Part shown: one piece after another, positions 1 to 5,381 of the stretch
Position numbering within the stretch: position 1 is the stretch's first letter
Layout of the letters: every line of letters begins with the position of its first letter
Assembly: GCA_900766555.1 (NCBI GenBank)
Contig: CAAFVR010000028.1
Coordinates: forward strand, 1 to 5,381
Direction of reading: 5' to 3'
DNA from: Helicobacteraceae bacterium
GTDB lineage: Bacteria; Campylobacterota; Campylobacteria; Campylobacterales; Helicobacteraceae
Length of the DNA: 5,381 nt
Notes under the pieces: model-generated
The model's database searches: none
What the model was told of the DNA's origin: nothing
The model's input: the letters and a program-made list of their open reading frames with translations, nothing else
Translations under genes and position numbers: made by a program

Positions 1-13
1 AAGGGTAATAAAG

Positions 14-19
14 TATAAT
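14..19 (+). promoter_or_regulatory. Putative -10 promoter box (TATAAT)
   Basis: A perfect TATAAT hexamer lies 26 bases before the start codon, which would put the transcription start near position 26 and give a leader of about 20 nt containing only the ribosome-binding site. No -35 box can be judged because only 13 bases precede it. In Helicobacter and Campylobacter the housekeeping sigma factor relies mostly on the -10 box, so this is reasonable there, but a perfect hexamer can occur by chance in AT-rich DNA. Confidence 0.45.
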
Positions 20-35
20 TCCCCAATCCCCCATT

Positions 36-40
36 AAGGA
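36..40 (+). promoter_or_regulatory. Shine-Dalgarno sequence AAGGA
   Basis: AAGGA sits five bases before ATG 46, at good spacing for ribosome binding. It fixes the start of the large gene: an in-frame TAA at 16-18 excludes any earlier ATG, and the next in-frame ATG (codon 194) is already inside the Walker A region. Confidence 0.85.
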
Positions 41-45
41 CTTGG

Positions 46-3000
46 ATGCGACAGAGTGATGCATTAAGAAATATATTAGCTGAGTGCGAGGAGAGCTCAA
101 AGAGTCAGAGGGAGAAGGGGGCTTGTTTTGAGCAATTGGTGATAAAGTATTTTGAAAATGATGCTTTATATAGGGATGATTATAAAGAAATATTATTTTT
201 TGGGGATTGGGCAAGAAGGCATGGGATAGATGCTAGAGATACGGGTATAGATTTAGTAGCTATAACAAATAATGGTGAAAATCATGCAATACAATGTAAG
301 TTTTATAGAGAAGATGCCCAGATCCCAATAGATGATATAAATAGCTTTCTAGCTTTATCTAGTAAGAATGATTTTACGCATCGTTTTATTGTTACTACAA
401 CAAATAATTGGTCAGATAATGCATATGCAAAGATAAGTAATCAAAATCCCAAAGTAACATTAATAAATAGAACTGCACTAGAAGATAGCAATATAAATTG
501 GGAGTTATACAGTAAGCAAAAAGACATAGTACTACAAGAGAAAAAGAAGCTAAGGCCACATCAAGTGGAAGCCAAAGCTAAAGTGATAGCTGGATTCAAA
601 GAAGCTGATCGTGGTAAATTAGTAATGGCATGCGGCACGGGTAAGACAATAACATCTCTAAAGATTGCAGAAGAAATAGCAGGAGTGGGTAAAAGCGTAT
701 TATTTTTAGTACCTAGCCTAGCTTTGATATCTCAAAGTTTGACTGAATGGATGCAACAAGCTGAATGCAAGATATTAAGCTTTGCTGTATGTTCAGATAC
801 CAAGGTTGGTAAAAGACGTAATATAAGTGATGATAGTATCACGCAATATACACATGAGTTAGCCTATCCTGCCACAACAGATGCAGAGTCACTATTAAAA
901 GCTATGGGAAATAACAGGCAAGATGAAGTAATGACAGTGGTGTTTGCTACATATTATTCTATAGGGGTGATAGCTAAGGCGCAAGAATTAGGCCTTGGTG
1001 AATTTGATTTAATAATATGTGATGAGGCACATCGTACTGTTGGCGATACAAGAGAGGGAGATATAGATTCATCTTTTTTAACAGTGCATGATAATAATAA
1101 AGTAAAAGGCAAGAAGCGTTTATATATGACAGCTACGCCTAGGATATATGGCGAAGCTGCTAAAAAGACAGAGGGTGTTAAGCTTTATTCCATGGATGAT
1201 GAAGCCATATTTGGTAAATATTTACATGTATTAAATTTCGAAGAAGCTGTCAAACAGGACTTGTTATCAGATTATAAAGTGCTTGTATTGCATATAAATG
1301 AAAATGAGATATTAGAACGTTTAGAAAAGCTTTTTAATGATACAGATATAAATGTAGATGATGCCGCAAAGATAGTGGGCTGTTGGAAAGCATTAGCCAA
1401 ATATGATGTAGTAAATAGTCAATTTCTAAGTGGCGATACAGATCCGATGAAAAGAGCTCTTGCTTTCTGTCAAGTTATTGATGATGGACGCGGCAATACA
1501 CACAAGGTGAGTTCAAAGCAAATAGCCAAAATATTTAATGAAGTGGTAAGAGCTTATCAAGAATCTGAGATAAGTTATTTAAGAGATGAAGATCCAAATT
1601 GCATGTTAGATCCAGCCTTAGCATTTGAATGTCTTGCAGATCATGTAGATGGCAGTATGAATGCAGGTATAAAAACAGACAAGATAAATTGGCTAAAAGA
1701 TGAAGAAGGCGAAGCTTGCAAGATATTATCAAATGTGAGATGTTTATCTGAGGGCGTAGATGTGCCAGCCTTGGATGCTATATTATTTTTAACACCTAAG
1801 AATTCAGAAATAGATGTGGTGCAATCAGTTGGGCGCGTTATGCGTAAAGCTCCAGGTAAGAAATTAGGCTATGTGATATTGCCAGTTGTTACACCAGCAA
1901 ATATAGAAGCTCACGATGCTTTAGATAAAAATGAAAATTACAAAGTGGTTTGGAAGGTATTAAATGCTTTGCGTGCACATGATGAATCCATATCACGTGA
2001 TGCTTGGAAATTAAAGCTAGATGGCGTAGGCGACAAAATAGAGGTAATTTCAGTAGTAAATAGAATATATGACATGCCAAATAAAACACCATTAGGCAGA
2101 GTTAAAACAATAGGTGGAAGCAGAAATAAGAAAAATAAAGAAGATAGCGAAGATGAGGAGAATGAGGGCGAGGGCGAAAGGGAATTAAAGCAAAGTGAGC
2201 TTGAATTTGCATATAAGATAGGTGAGATTGAACGTAAGATAAAAGCAGCCATCGTTACAAAAGTAGGTGATAGAAATTATAGTGCAAGATTAGCTAGCAG
2301 TGTAAGCGGCATTGCAAATAGGCATATTGAGCGCATAAATAATATTTTACAAAATGAAGAAAATATAAAAGAAAGAGAAGCCTTTAATGCTTATCTAACA
2401 TCCTTGCGTAATGATATAAATAAATCCATAGATAAAGATGAAGCAATAGAAATGCTAGCTCAGCATCTAATAACAAAGCCAGTCTTTGATGCTTTATTTG
2501 GAGAGAATAATTTCACAAAGCATAATCCTGTCTCAAAAGCATTAGAATATGTGCTAGATGTATTAGAGAGTAAGAATTTTGCAGCCCAAACAAAGCATCT
2601 TGAAGAATATTACGAATTTATAAGAACTAAATTTCAAGGTATAAAAACGCCAGAGGGCAGGCAAGAAATGATAAAAGAGCTTTATAATGAGTTCTTTGAT
2701 AAAGCCTTTCCAAAGATGAAAGAACGCTTGGGCATAGTATATACGCCAATAGAAATAATAGATTTCATAATACATTCCATAAATGATGTATTAAAAGATC
2801 AGATGAATACAAGCTTATCTGATAATGATGTGCATATCTTAGATCCATTTACTGGCACAGGTACTTTTATAACAAGACTATTGCAAAATGGCGCAATACC
2901 GCTAGATAAACTAGAACATAAATATAAAAATAGACAAATACATGCCAATGAAATAGTGCTCTTAGCCTATTATATAGCTGCTATAAATATTGAAAGTGTA

Positions 3001-5381
3001 TATCATGGTTTATTACAACCTGAGCATTATTGTTCATTTGAGGGCATATGCTTAACAGATACCTTTGAAATGTCCAAAAAAGCAGATCTGATATCCTCAA
3101 GTCTAAAAGAAAATAGCGAGCGCATAAAAAATCAAGAAAACCAAGATATCAAAGTAATAATAGGCAATCCGCCCTATTCAGCTGGACAAAAAAGTGGCAA
3201 TGATGATAATGCAAATACAGCCTATCCACATTTACATGAAAGAATAGAGCAAAGCTACGGGCAACATAGCACTAGCCGTAATATAAGTTCTTTATATGAT
3301 AGTTATATATTAGCGCTCCGTTGGGCGAGTGATAAAATAAAGCAAAAAGGCGTAATAGGCTTTGTCACAAATGCTGGCTTTTTAGATAGCAAAGCTGCTA
3401 GCGGACTAAGAAAATGCCTAAGCCTTGAATTTAGCACATTATATATCTTTAATCTACGTGGCAATACAAGATTACAGGGCGAAGCAAGGCGTAAAGAAAA
3501 GGGCAATGTCTTTGGGCAGAGTACAACAACTCCTGTAGCTATATCTATCTTAGTTAAAAATGCACCAGCCACCACTTCCCCCCAAAGGACAAGTGCGAGG
3601 GCAAATCAAGCGGATCTAGACCAAGAAACCAGCGCAAGTGCTGGAGGAGAAAATGGCGAAAGTGGAGAAAATGGCGATCTAGGGAGCATTGGTGAGGCGG
3701 GGCATCATGGCAAGATATATTATCAAGACATAGGGGATTATTTAAGCAGAGAGCAAAAGCTAGCAATAATAAAAGAATTTAAAAGTATTAAAAATATACC
3801 TTGGCAAGAAATTAAGCTAGATAAATATAATGATTGGCTAAATCACAGAGATCCTAGCTTTGCAAATTACTTACCCCTAGGAGATAAAAGAACTAAAAGT
3901 AAAGAAATAATTTTCCATACATATTCCATGGGTGTTGTAACAGCTCGTGATGCATGGTGTTATAACTCATCTAAATATAAATTAGCCAATAATGTAAATC
4001 GCATGATTAACTTCTATAATAGTGAATGTGAAAAATATGCAAAGCTACCTAAATTATCTAGCAAAGATGATCTAGCCAAAGTACGCAAATTTGTAAATCT
4101 AGATCATAGAAATATCAGCTGGTCACGTGATTTATTTACTAGCTTAGCCAAGGGCAGATACATCACTTTCATTAAAGAGCATATCCGTATCTCTCTTTAT
4201 AGTCCCTTTTATAAACGCTACCTCTACTTTGATAATCATCTAAATTGGTCCCGCTATCTCATGCCATATTTCTTCCCTAGCCTCACAGACGACCAAAGCG
4301 CCAACTCCCACGCCATCACCCCCATCTCTGATTGGTGCGATCCGCTAATAGCTCCAAATAAAGTAATAACGCTAGGCGGTAAGCAAGAATTCTCCGCTCT
4401 TATCACGGATGTGACACCCGACATAAACGTACATAGAGGTGATGGCGCTTATTCCTTTCCTTTATATATCTATGAAAAGCTAGAAAATGAGAGCGGAGAT
4501 TTATTTAACACCTCCCCAACAGACCCCAGCGCCACCGAAGTTGCTGCTGCCCCAACAGCCCCCTCCCAAAATCTAACGTCTACCTCCGCGGCGGCGGCTG
4601 ACGGTGTCAGATCCGATCTGACCCCAAACACCGCGGGTGCGGGCGCGGGACCGGGCCAAAGAGATGATGATATGAGCGAAAGCAACGCTTGGAAAGCTAG
4701 CTATACAAGAAAATATGCCATAACAGATTATGCACAAAATGCCTTTGAAAGTTACTATAGTTCCAGTTCCAGCGATACTTCTTTTTCCAGCTCCGCCTCC
4801 GCTTCCGGTGTTTCCATAAGCAAAGAAGATATCTTTTATTACATCTATGGTCTTTTGCATAATAAAGATTATAAAAAGAAATATGGCAATAATCTGATAA
4901 AAGAATTGCCGCGTATACCTTATGTAAAAAGATTAGAGGATTTTTACAAAATAACAGAAGCTGGGCGTAAATTAGCAGATCTGCATATAAATTATGAAAA
5001 AGTAAAACCATATGAGGCCACAATAAAAAGATATGGGATAATCACATCTTGGGATGAAATAATCCAAAGTGAAGATAGGGATTTTTATGTCACAAAAATG
5101 CAATTTATCTCAAGAAATGATAAAAAAACGATTATCTATAATCATATTTTTAGCATTACAGATATCCCAGAAAAAGCTTACCAATATACGATAAGTGGCA
5201 AATCCGCTATCGAATGGATCATGGAACGCCAAGGCTTTAGCCAACATAAAGAAACAGGCATCATAAATGACACATTTGATTACGCCCTTGAAGCCATGCA
5301 CAATCCCCGCTACCCATTGGAACTACTATTACGCATAATAACCGTAAGCCTTGAAACCCTAAACATCATTGATAACATGCC
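46..5381 (+). CDS. Type ISP restriction-modification enzyme, single chain (LlaGI/LlaBIII-like), 3' end cut by window
   Basis: This 1778-codon frame, still open at the window edge, encodes a fused restriction endonuclease, ATP-dependent DNA translocase, N6-adenine methyltransferase and target-recognition enzyme. Seen in order are: an Mrr-like nuclease with D69 and Q83-C-K85; helicase motifs at 195-201 (ACGTGKT), 326-329 (DEAH), 361-365 (MTATP), 568-574 (SEGVDVP) and 593-600 (QSVGRVMR); a helical coupler; methyltransferase motifs at 933-939 (DPFTGTG) and 1041-1044 (NPPY); and a C-terminal TRD with 1470-1476 (SFPLYIY), 1593-1603 (KEDIFYYIYGL) and 1718-1724 (GKSAIEW). Type ISP enzymes bind an asymmetric site, methylate adenine on one strand, and cleave unmodified DNA after translocation and head-to-head collision of two enzymes. 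Known members are near 1570-1600 residues; the extra length here is largely low-complexity inserts. The start is set by AAGGA at 36-40 and an upstream in-frame stop. No separate specificity or methylase subunit is needed. The final residues resemble the family C-terminus, so little is missing. Family assignment is very secure; the recognition site is unknown. Confidence 0.96.
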   Translation, partial: MRQSDALRNILAECEESSKSQREKGACFEQLVIKYFENDALYRDDYKEILFFGDWARRHGIDARDTGIDLVAITNNGENHAIQCKFYREDAQIPIDDINSFLALSSKNDFTHRFIVTTTNNWSDNAYAKISNQNPKVTLINRTALEDSNINWELYSKQKDIVLQEKKKLRPHQVEAKAKVIAGFKEADRGKLVMACGTGKTITSLKIAEEIAGVGKSVLFLVPSLALISQSLTEWMQQAECKILSFAVCSDTKVGKRRNISDDSITQYTHELAYPATTDAESLLKAMGNNRQDEVMTVVFATYYSIGVIAKAQELGLGEFDLIICDEAHRTVGDTREGDIDSSFLTVHDNNKVKGKKRLYMTATPRIYGEAAKKTEGVKLYSMDDEAIFGKYLHVLNFEEAVKQDLLSDYKVLVLHINENEILERLEKLFNDTDINVDDAAKIVGCWKALAKYDVVNSQFLSGDTDPMKRALAFCQVIDDGRGNTHKVSSKQIAKIFNEVVRAYQESEISYLRDEDPNCMLDPALAFECLADHVDGSMNAGIKTDKINWLKDEEGEACKILSNVRCLSEGVDVPALDAILFLTPKNSEIDVVQSVGRVMRKAPGKKLGYVILPVVTPANIEAHDALDKNENYKVVWKVLNALRAHDESISRDAWKLKLDGVGDKIEVISVVNRIYDMPNKTPLGRVKTIGGSRNKKNKEDSEDEENEGEGERELKQSELEFAYKIGEIERKIKAAIVTKVGDRNYSARLASSVSGIANRHIERINNILQNEENIKEREAFNAYLTSLRNDINKSIDKDEAIEMLAQHLITKPVFDALFGENNFTKHNPVSKALEYVLDVLESKNFAAQTKHLEEYYEFIRTKFQGIKTPEGRQEMIKELYNEFFDKAFPKMKERLGIVYTPIEIIDFIIHSINDVLKDQMNTSLSDNDVHILDPFTGTGTFITRLLQNGAIPLDKLEHKYKNRQIHANEIVLLAYYIAAINIESVYHGLLQPEHYCSFEGICLTDTFEMSKKADLISSSLKENSERIKNQENQDIKVIIGNPPYSAGQKSGNDDNANTAYPHLHERIEQSYGQHSTSRNISSLYDSYILALRWASDKIKQKGVIGFVTNAGFLDSKAASGLRKCLSLEFSTLYIFNLRGNTRLQGEARRKEKGNVFGQSTTTPVAISILVKNAPATTSPQRTSARANQADLDQETSASAGGENGESGENGDLGSIGEAGHHGKIYYQDIGDYLSREQKLAIIKEFKSIKNIPWQEIKLDKYNDWLNHRDPSFANYLPLGDKRTKSKEIIFHTYSMGVVTARDAWCYNSSKYKLANNVNRMINFYNSECEKYAKLPKLSSKDDLAKVRKFVNLDHRNISWSRDLFTSLAKGRYITFIKEHIRISLYSPFYKRYLYFDNHLNWSRYLMPYFFPSLTDDQSANSHAITPISDWCDPLIAPNKVITLGGKQEFSALITDVTPDINVHRGDGAYSFPLYIYEKLENESGDLFNTSPTDPSATEVAAAPTAPSQNLTSTSAAAADGVRSDLTPNTAGAGAGPGQRDDDMSESNAWKASYTRKYAITDYAQNAFESYYSSSSSDTSFSSSASASGVSISKEDIFYYIYGLLHNKDYKKKYGNNLIKELPRIPYVKRLEDFYKITEAGRKLADLHINYEKVKPYEATIKRYGIITSWDEIIQSEDRDFYVTKMQFISRNDKKTIIYNHIFSITDIPEKAYQYTISGKSAIEWIMERQGFSQHKETGIINDTFDYALEAMHNPRYPLELLLRIITVSLETLNIIDNM
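100..495 (+). other. Domain: Mrr-like PD-(D/E)XK nuclease (about residues 19-150)
   Basis: The domain opens with SQREKGACFEQLV (residues 20-32), the usual N-terminal helix carrying conserved E29. The catalytic core follows as TGIDLVA (66-72, metal-binding D69) and AIQCKFY (81-87, Q83 and K85). This D...QxK arrangement is the Mrr-type variant of the PD-(D/E)XK fold. In Type ISP enzymes this domain nicks DNA during translocation or collision. All expected catalytic residues are present, so restriction activity is predicted to be intact. Domain borders are approximate. Confidence 0.9.
541..1965 (+). other. Domain: SF2 helicase-like translocase, two RecA folds (about residues 166-640)
   Basis: The first RecA fold contains LRPHQ (169-173, an adenine-contacting position in this class), Walker A ACGTGKT (195-201, ATP-binding K200), the Walker B box DEAH (326-329) and motif III MTATP (361-365). 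The second fold contains SEGVDVPALD (568-577, motif V) and DVVQSVGRVMRK (590-601, motif VI with arginines R597 and R600). This is the Type I/ISP/III-like double-stranded DNA motor, which moves DNA without classical strand separation and powers cleavage. No motif is broken. Confidence 0.93.
1966..2700 (+). other. Domain: helical coupler between motor and methyltransferase (about residues 641-885)
   Basis: This stretch has no catalytic motif and is rich in charged, helix-favouring residues. Recognisable family blocks include ITKPVFDALFG (809-819) and a segment around HLEEYYEFIR (851-860). In the LlaBIII structure a helical coupler joins the translocase to the methyltransferase. Here its early part contains an acidic/basic low-complexity stretch at residues 690-713. 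Borders are estimated from where the flanking motifs end. Confidence 0.75.
2113..2184 (+). repeat. Low-complexity Lys/Glu/Asp/Gly linker with tandem hexamer (residues 690-713)
   Basis: The residues are almost entirely K, E, D, N, G, S and R, changing from basic (RNKKNK, 693-698) to acidic (EDSEDEE, 699-705) and then to an EGEGE run. At the DNA level GAGGGC occurs twice in tandem (2164-2175), followed by a partial copy. The segment is probably a flexible, disordered linker between the second RecA fold and the coupler. As I recall the family, members have shorter sequence here. Confidence 0.65.
3562..3708 (+). repeat. Low-complexity insert 1: Ala/Ser/Thr then Gly/Glu/Asn-rich (residues 1173-1221)
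   Basis: Between the conserved blocks TPVAISILVKN (1162-1172) and KIYYQDIGDYLSREQKL (1223-1239) lie about 49 residues rich in A, T, S, G, E, N and Q. As I recall the family, homologues have only a short loop there. Local G+C is about 50% by hand count (61 of 120 over 3601-3720), against 22-32% in sampled lines of the gene body. The frame is kept throughout. It is probably a flexible surface loop near the methyltransferase-TRD junction. Confidence 0.7.
3646..3677 (+). repeat. Direct repeat, 14 bp twice at 18-bp period
   Basis: GGAGAAAATGGCGA occurs at 3646-3659 and again at 3664-3677. The 18-bp period is six codons, so the repeat encodes two Gly-Glu-Asn-Gly units and any gain or loss of a copy would keep the reading frame. 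It lies inside low-complexity insert 1. Confidence 0.9.
4606..4622 (+). repeat. Inverted repeat, 8-bp perfect arms with 1-bp centre
   Basis: GTCAGATC (4606-4613) and GATCTGAC (4615-4622) are exact reverse complements around a single C. GG at 4603-4604 can also pair with CC at 4624-4625 across one mismatch. The element lies inside the coding sequence, so it is not a terminator. It could extrude as a small hairpin with a 5-nt loop, or form a symmetric protein-binding site. Confidence 0.85.
4635..4655 (+). other. Canonical G-quadruplex motif on the coding strand
   Basis: Four GGG runs at 4635-4637, 4641-4643, 4647-4649 and 4653-4655 are separated by three-base loops (TGC, CGC, ACC). This fits the G3+N1-7 rule exactly and would be present in both the non-template DNA strand and the mRNA. 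It arises from the hexamer GCGGGN repeated three times plus CCGGGC, encoding AGAGAGPG (residues 1530-1537). Whether it folds in the cell is unknown. Confidence 0.85.
4759..4815 (+). repeat. Low-complexity insert 3: Ser-rich tract with tandem hexamers (residues 1572-1590)
   Basis: Thirteen of 19 residues are serine, with A, D, T, F, G and V making up the rest. At DNA level TTCCAG is tandemly duplicated (4761-4772) and recurs at 4785-4790, directly followed by CTCCGC twice (4791-4802) and TTCCGG. The tract lies between the YAITDYAQNAF block and KEDIFYYIYGLLH, which are close together in homologues as I recall them. It is probably a flexible linker in the TRD. Confidence 0.75.

Larger units (their letters stand above)
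2701..3780 (+). other. Domain: gamma-class N6-adenine DNA methyltransferase (about residues 886-1245)
   Basis: Motif X-like LGIVYTPIEIIDFI (895-908) precedes the S-adenosylmethionine-binding motif I, ILDPFTGTGTF (931-941), and a motif II-like acidic position E969. Catalytic motif IV is IIGNPPYSAGQ (1038-1048), with NPPY marking an amino-methyltransferase acting on adenine. Two Type ISP signature blocks follow, SLYDSYILALRWASDKI (1082-1098) and GVIGFVTNAGFLD (1102-1114), then IFNLRGNTR (1134-1142). The order X-I-IV followed by the TRD is the gamma arrangement. All key residues are intact, so host-protecting methylation is predicted, on one strand per site by family precedent. Confidence 0.93.
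4486..4692 (+). repeat. Low-complexity insert 2: GC-rich Ala/Pro/Thr/Ser/Gly segment in the TRD (residues 1481-1549)
   Basis: About 69 residues dominated by A, P, T, S, G and D separate SFPLYIYEKL (1470-1479) from KASYTRKYAITDYAQNAF (1550-1567); in homologues, as I recall them, these blocks are nearly adjacent. By hand count 110 of 180 bases at 4501-4680 are G or C (61%), about twice the gene body. Short in-frame repeats include three GCG alanine codons (4588-4596) and a GCGGGN hexamer run (4633-4650). The segment is probably disordered. It could have grown by repeat expansion or been acquired; the sequence does not decide which. Confidence 0.75.
3781..5381 (+). other. Domain: target-recognition domain, 3' end cut (about residues 1246-1778)
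   Basis: Family blocks seen include YNDWLNHRDPSF (1261-1272), NWSRYL (1400-1405), NKVITLGGKQEFSALIT (1438-1454), SFPLYIYEKL (1470-1479), a YAITDYAQNAF block (1557-1567), ISKEDIFYYIYGLLH (1591-1605), YKITEAGRKLADLH (1634-1647), YTISGKSAIEWI (1714-1725) and NPRYPLELLLRIITVSLETL (1753-1772). By analogy with LlaBIII this domain reads the asymmetric target and positions the adenine for methylation. Two low-complexity inserts interrupt it. The target cannot be read from sequence alone. Confidence 0.88.

Noticed and set aside
1938..2252. Reverse-strand open frame of 104 codons with hydrophobic and serine-rich translation
   Set aside because: It lies entirely opposite the helicase/coupler coding sequence. 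Its Ser/Leu/Phe-rich composition is what the antisense of Lys/Glu-rich AT-rich codons gives, and no domain is recognisable.
3578..3583. C6 homopolymer inside insert 1 as a phase-variation switch
   Set aside because: Phase-variable tracts in Campylobacterota are usually eight or more G/C. Six is short, and the frame is intact here.
3584..3595. AAAGGA followed by GTG as an internal translation start
   Set aside because: The GTG at 3593 is out of frame with the gene and does not open onto a recognisable protein.
4470..5023. Overlapping reverse-strand open frames opposite the GC-rich insert and the following TRD sequence
   Set aside because: They overlap one another and the long TRD frame, and show no recognisable motif. 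The lack of stops follows from local G+C richness.
5122..5128. A7 tract near the 3' end as a frameshift site
   Set aside because: The frame continues correctly into conserved C-terminal blocks, and A7 runs are common in AT-rich DNA.
46..5381. Possibility that the long frame is two or more separate genes (restriction plus methylase)
   Set aside because: The frame is continuous with no stop, the domain order matches the fused Type ISP architecture, and conserved coupler sequence links motor and methyltransferase.
1..5381. CRISPR arrays, tRNA/rRNA genes, insertion sequences or attachment sites
   Set aside because: None was seen. The only repeats are short in-frame units within the coding sequence.

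Overview
The window holds one gene. A single plus-strand reading frame starts at ATG 46, runs without a stop to the last base (1778 full codons) and encodes a giant single-chain restriction-modification enzyme of the Type ISP family (LlaGI/LlaBIII-like). Restriction nuclease, ATP-dependent DNA translocase, N6-adenine methyltransferase and target-recognition domain (TRD) are fused in one polypeptide. The C-terminus looks almost complete: the last visible residues (RIITVSLETLNIIDNM) resemble the known end of the family, so only a few residues and the stop should lie beyond the window.

Organism: the sequence is AT-rich (sampled lines of the gene body are 22-32% G+C). It favours ATA for Ile, TTA/CTA for Leu and AGA for Arg, and has an AAGGA ribosome-binding site. 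This fits a Campylobacterota bacterium, most plausibly an enterohepatic Helicobacter, but that is inference from composition only.

Layout: 1-45 is a short leader with a TATAAT -10 box (14-19) and an AAGGA Shine-Dalgarno (36-40). Inside the gene, in order, are an Mrr-like nuclease (about 100-495), a superfamily 2 helicase/translocase (about 541-1965), a helical coupler (about 1966-2700), a gamma-class amino-methyltransferase (about 2701-3780) and the TRD (about 3781 to the end). All diagnostic catalytic motifs are intact, so the enzyme is predicted to be active. By family precedent, the TRD would pick an asymmetric site, the methyltransferase would mark one strand at adenine, and the translocase would drive the nuclease to cleave unmethylated invading DNA such as phage.

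The unusual part is a set of in-frame low-complexity inserts where I recall homologues having short loops: a Lys/Glu/Asp/Gly stretch after the helicase (2113-2184), a Gly/Ser/Ala/Asn stretch near the methyltransferase-TRD junction (3562-3708), and an Ala/Pro/Thr/Gly stretch plus a Ser-rich stretch inside the TRD (4486-4692 and 4759-4815). They carry short in-frame repeats, two are strongly enriched in G+C (about 50% and 61% by hand count), and the largest contains a canonical four-run G-quadruplex motif and a near-palindrome. I see no RNA gene, CRISPR array, mobile element or second protein-coding gene.
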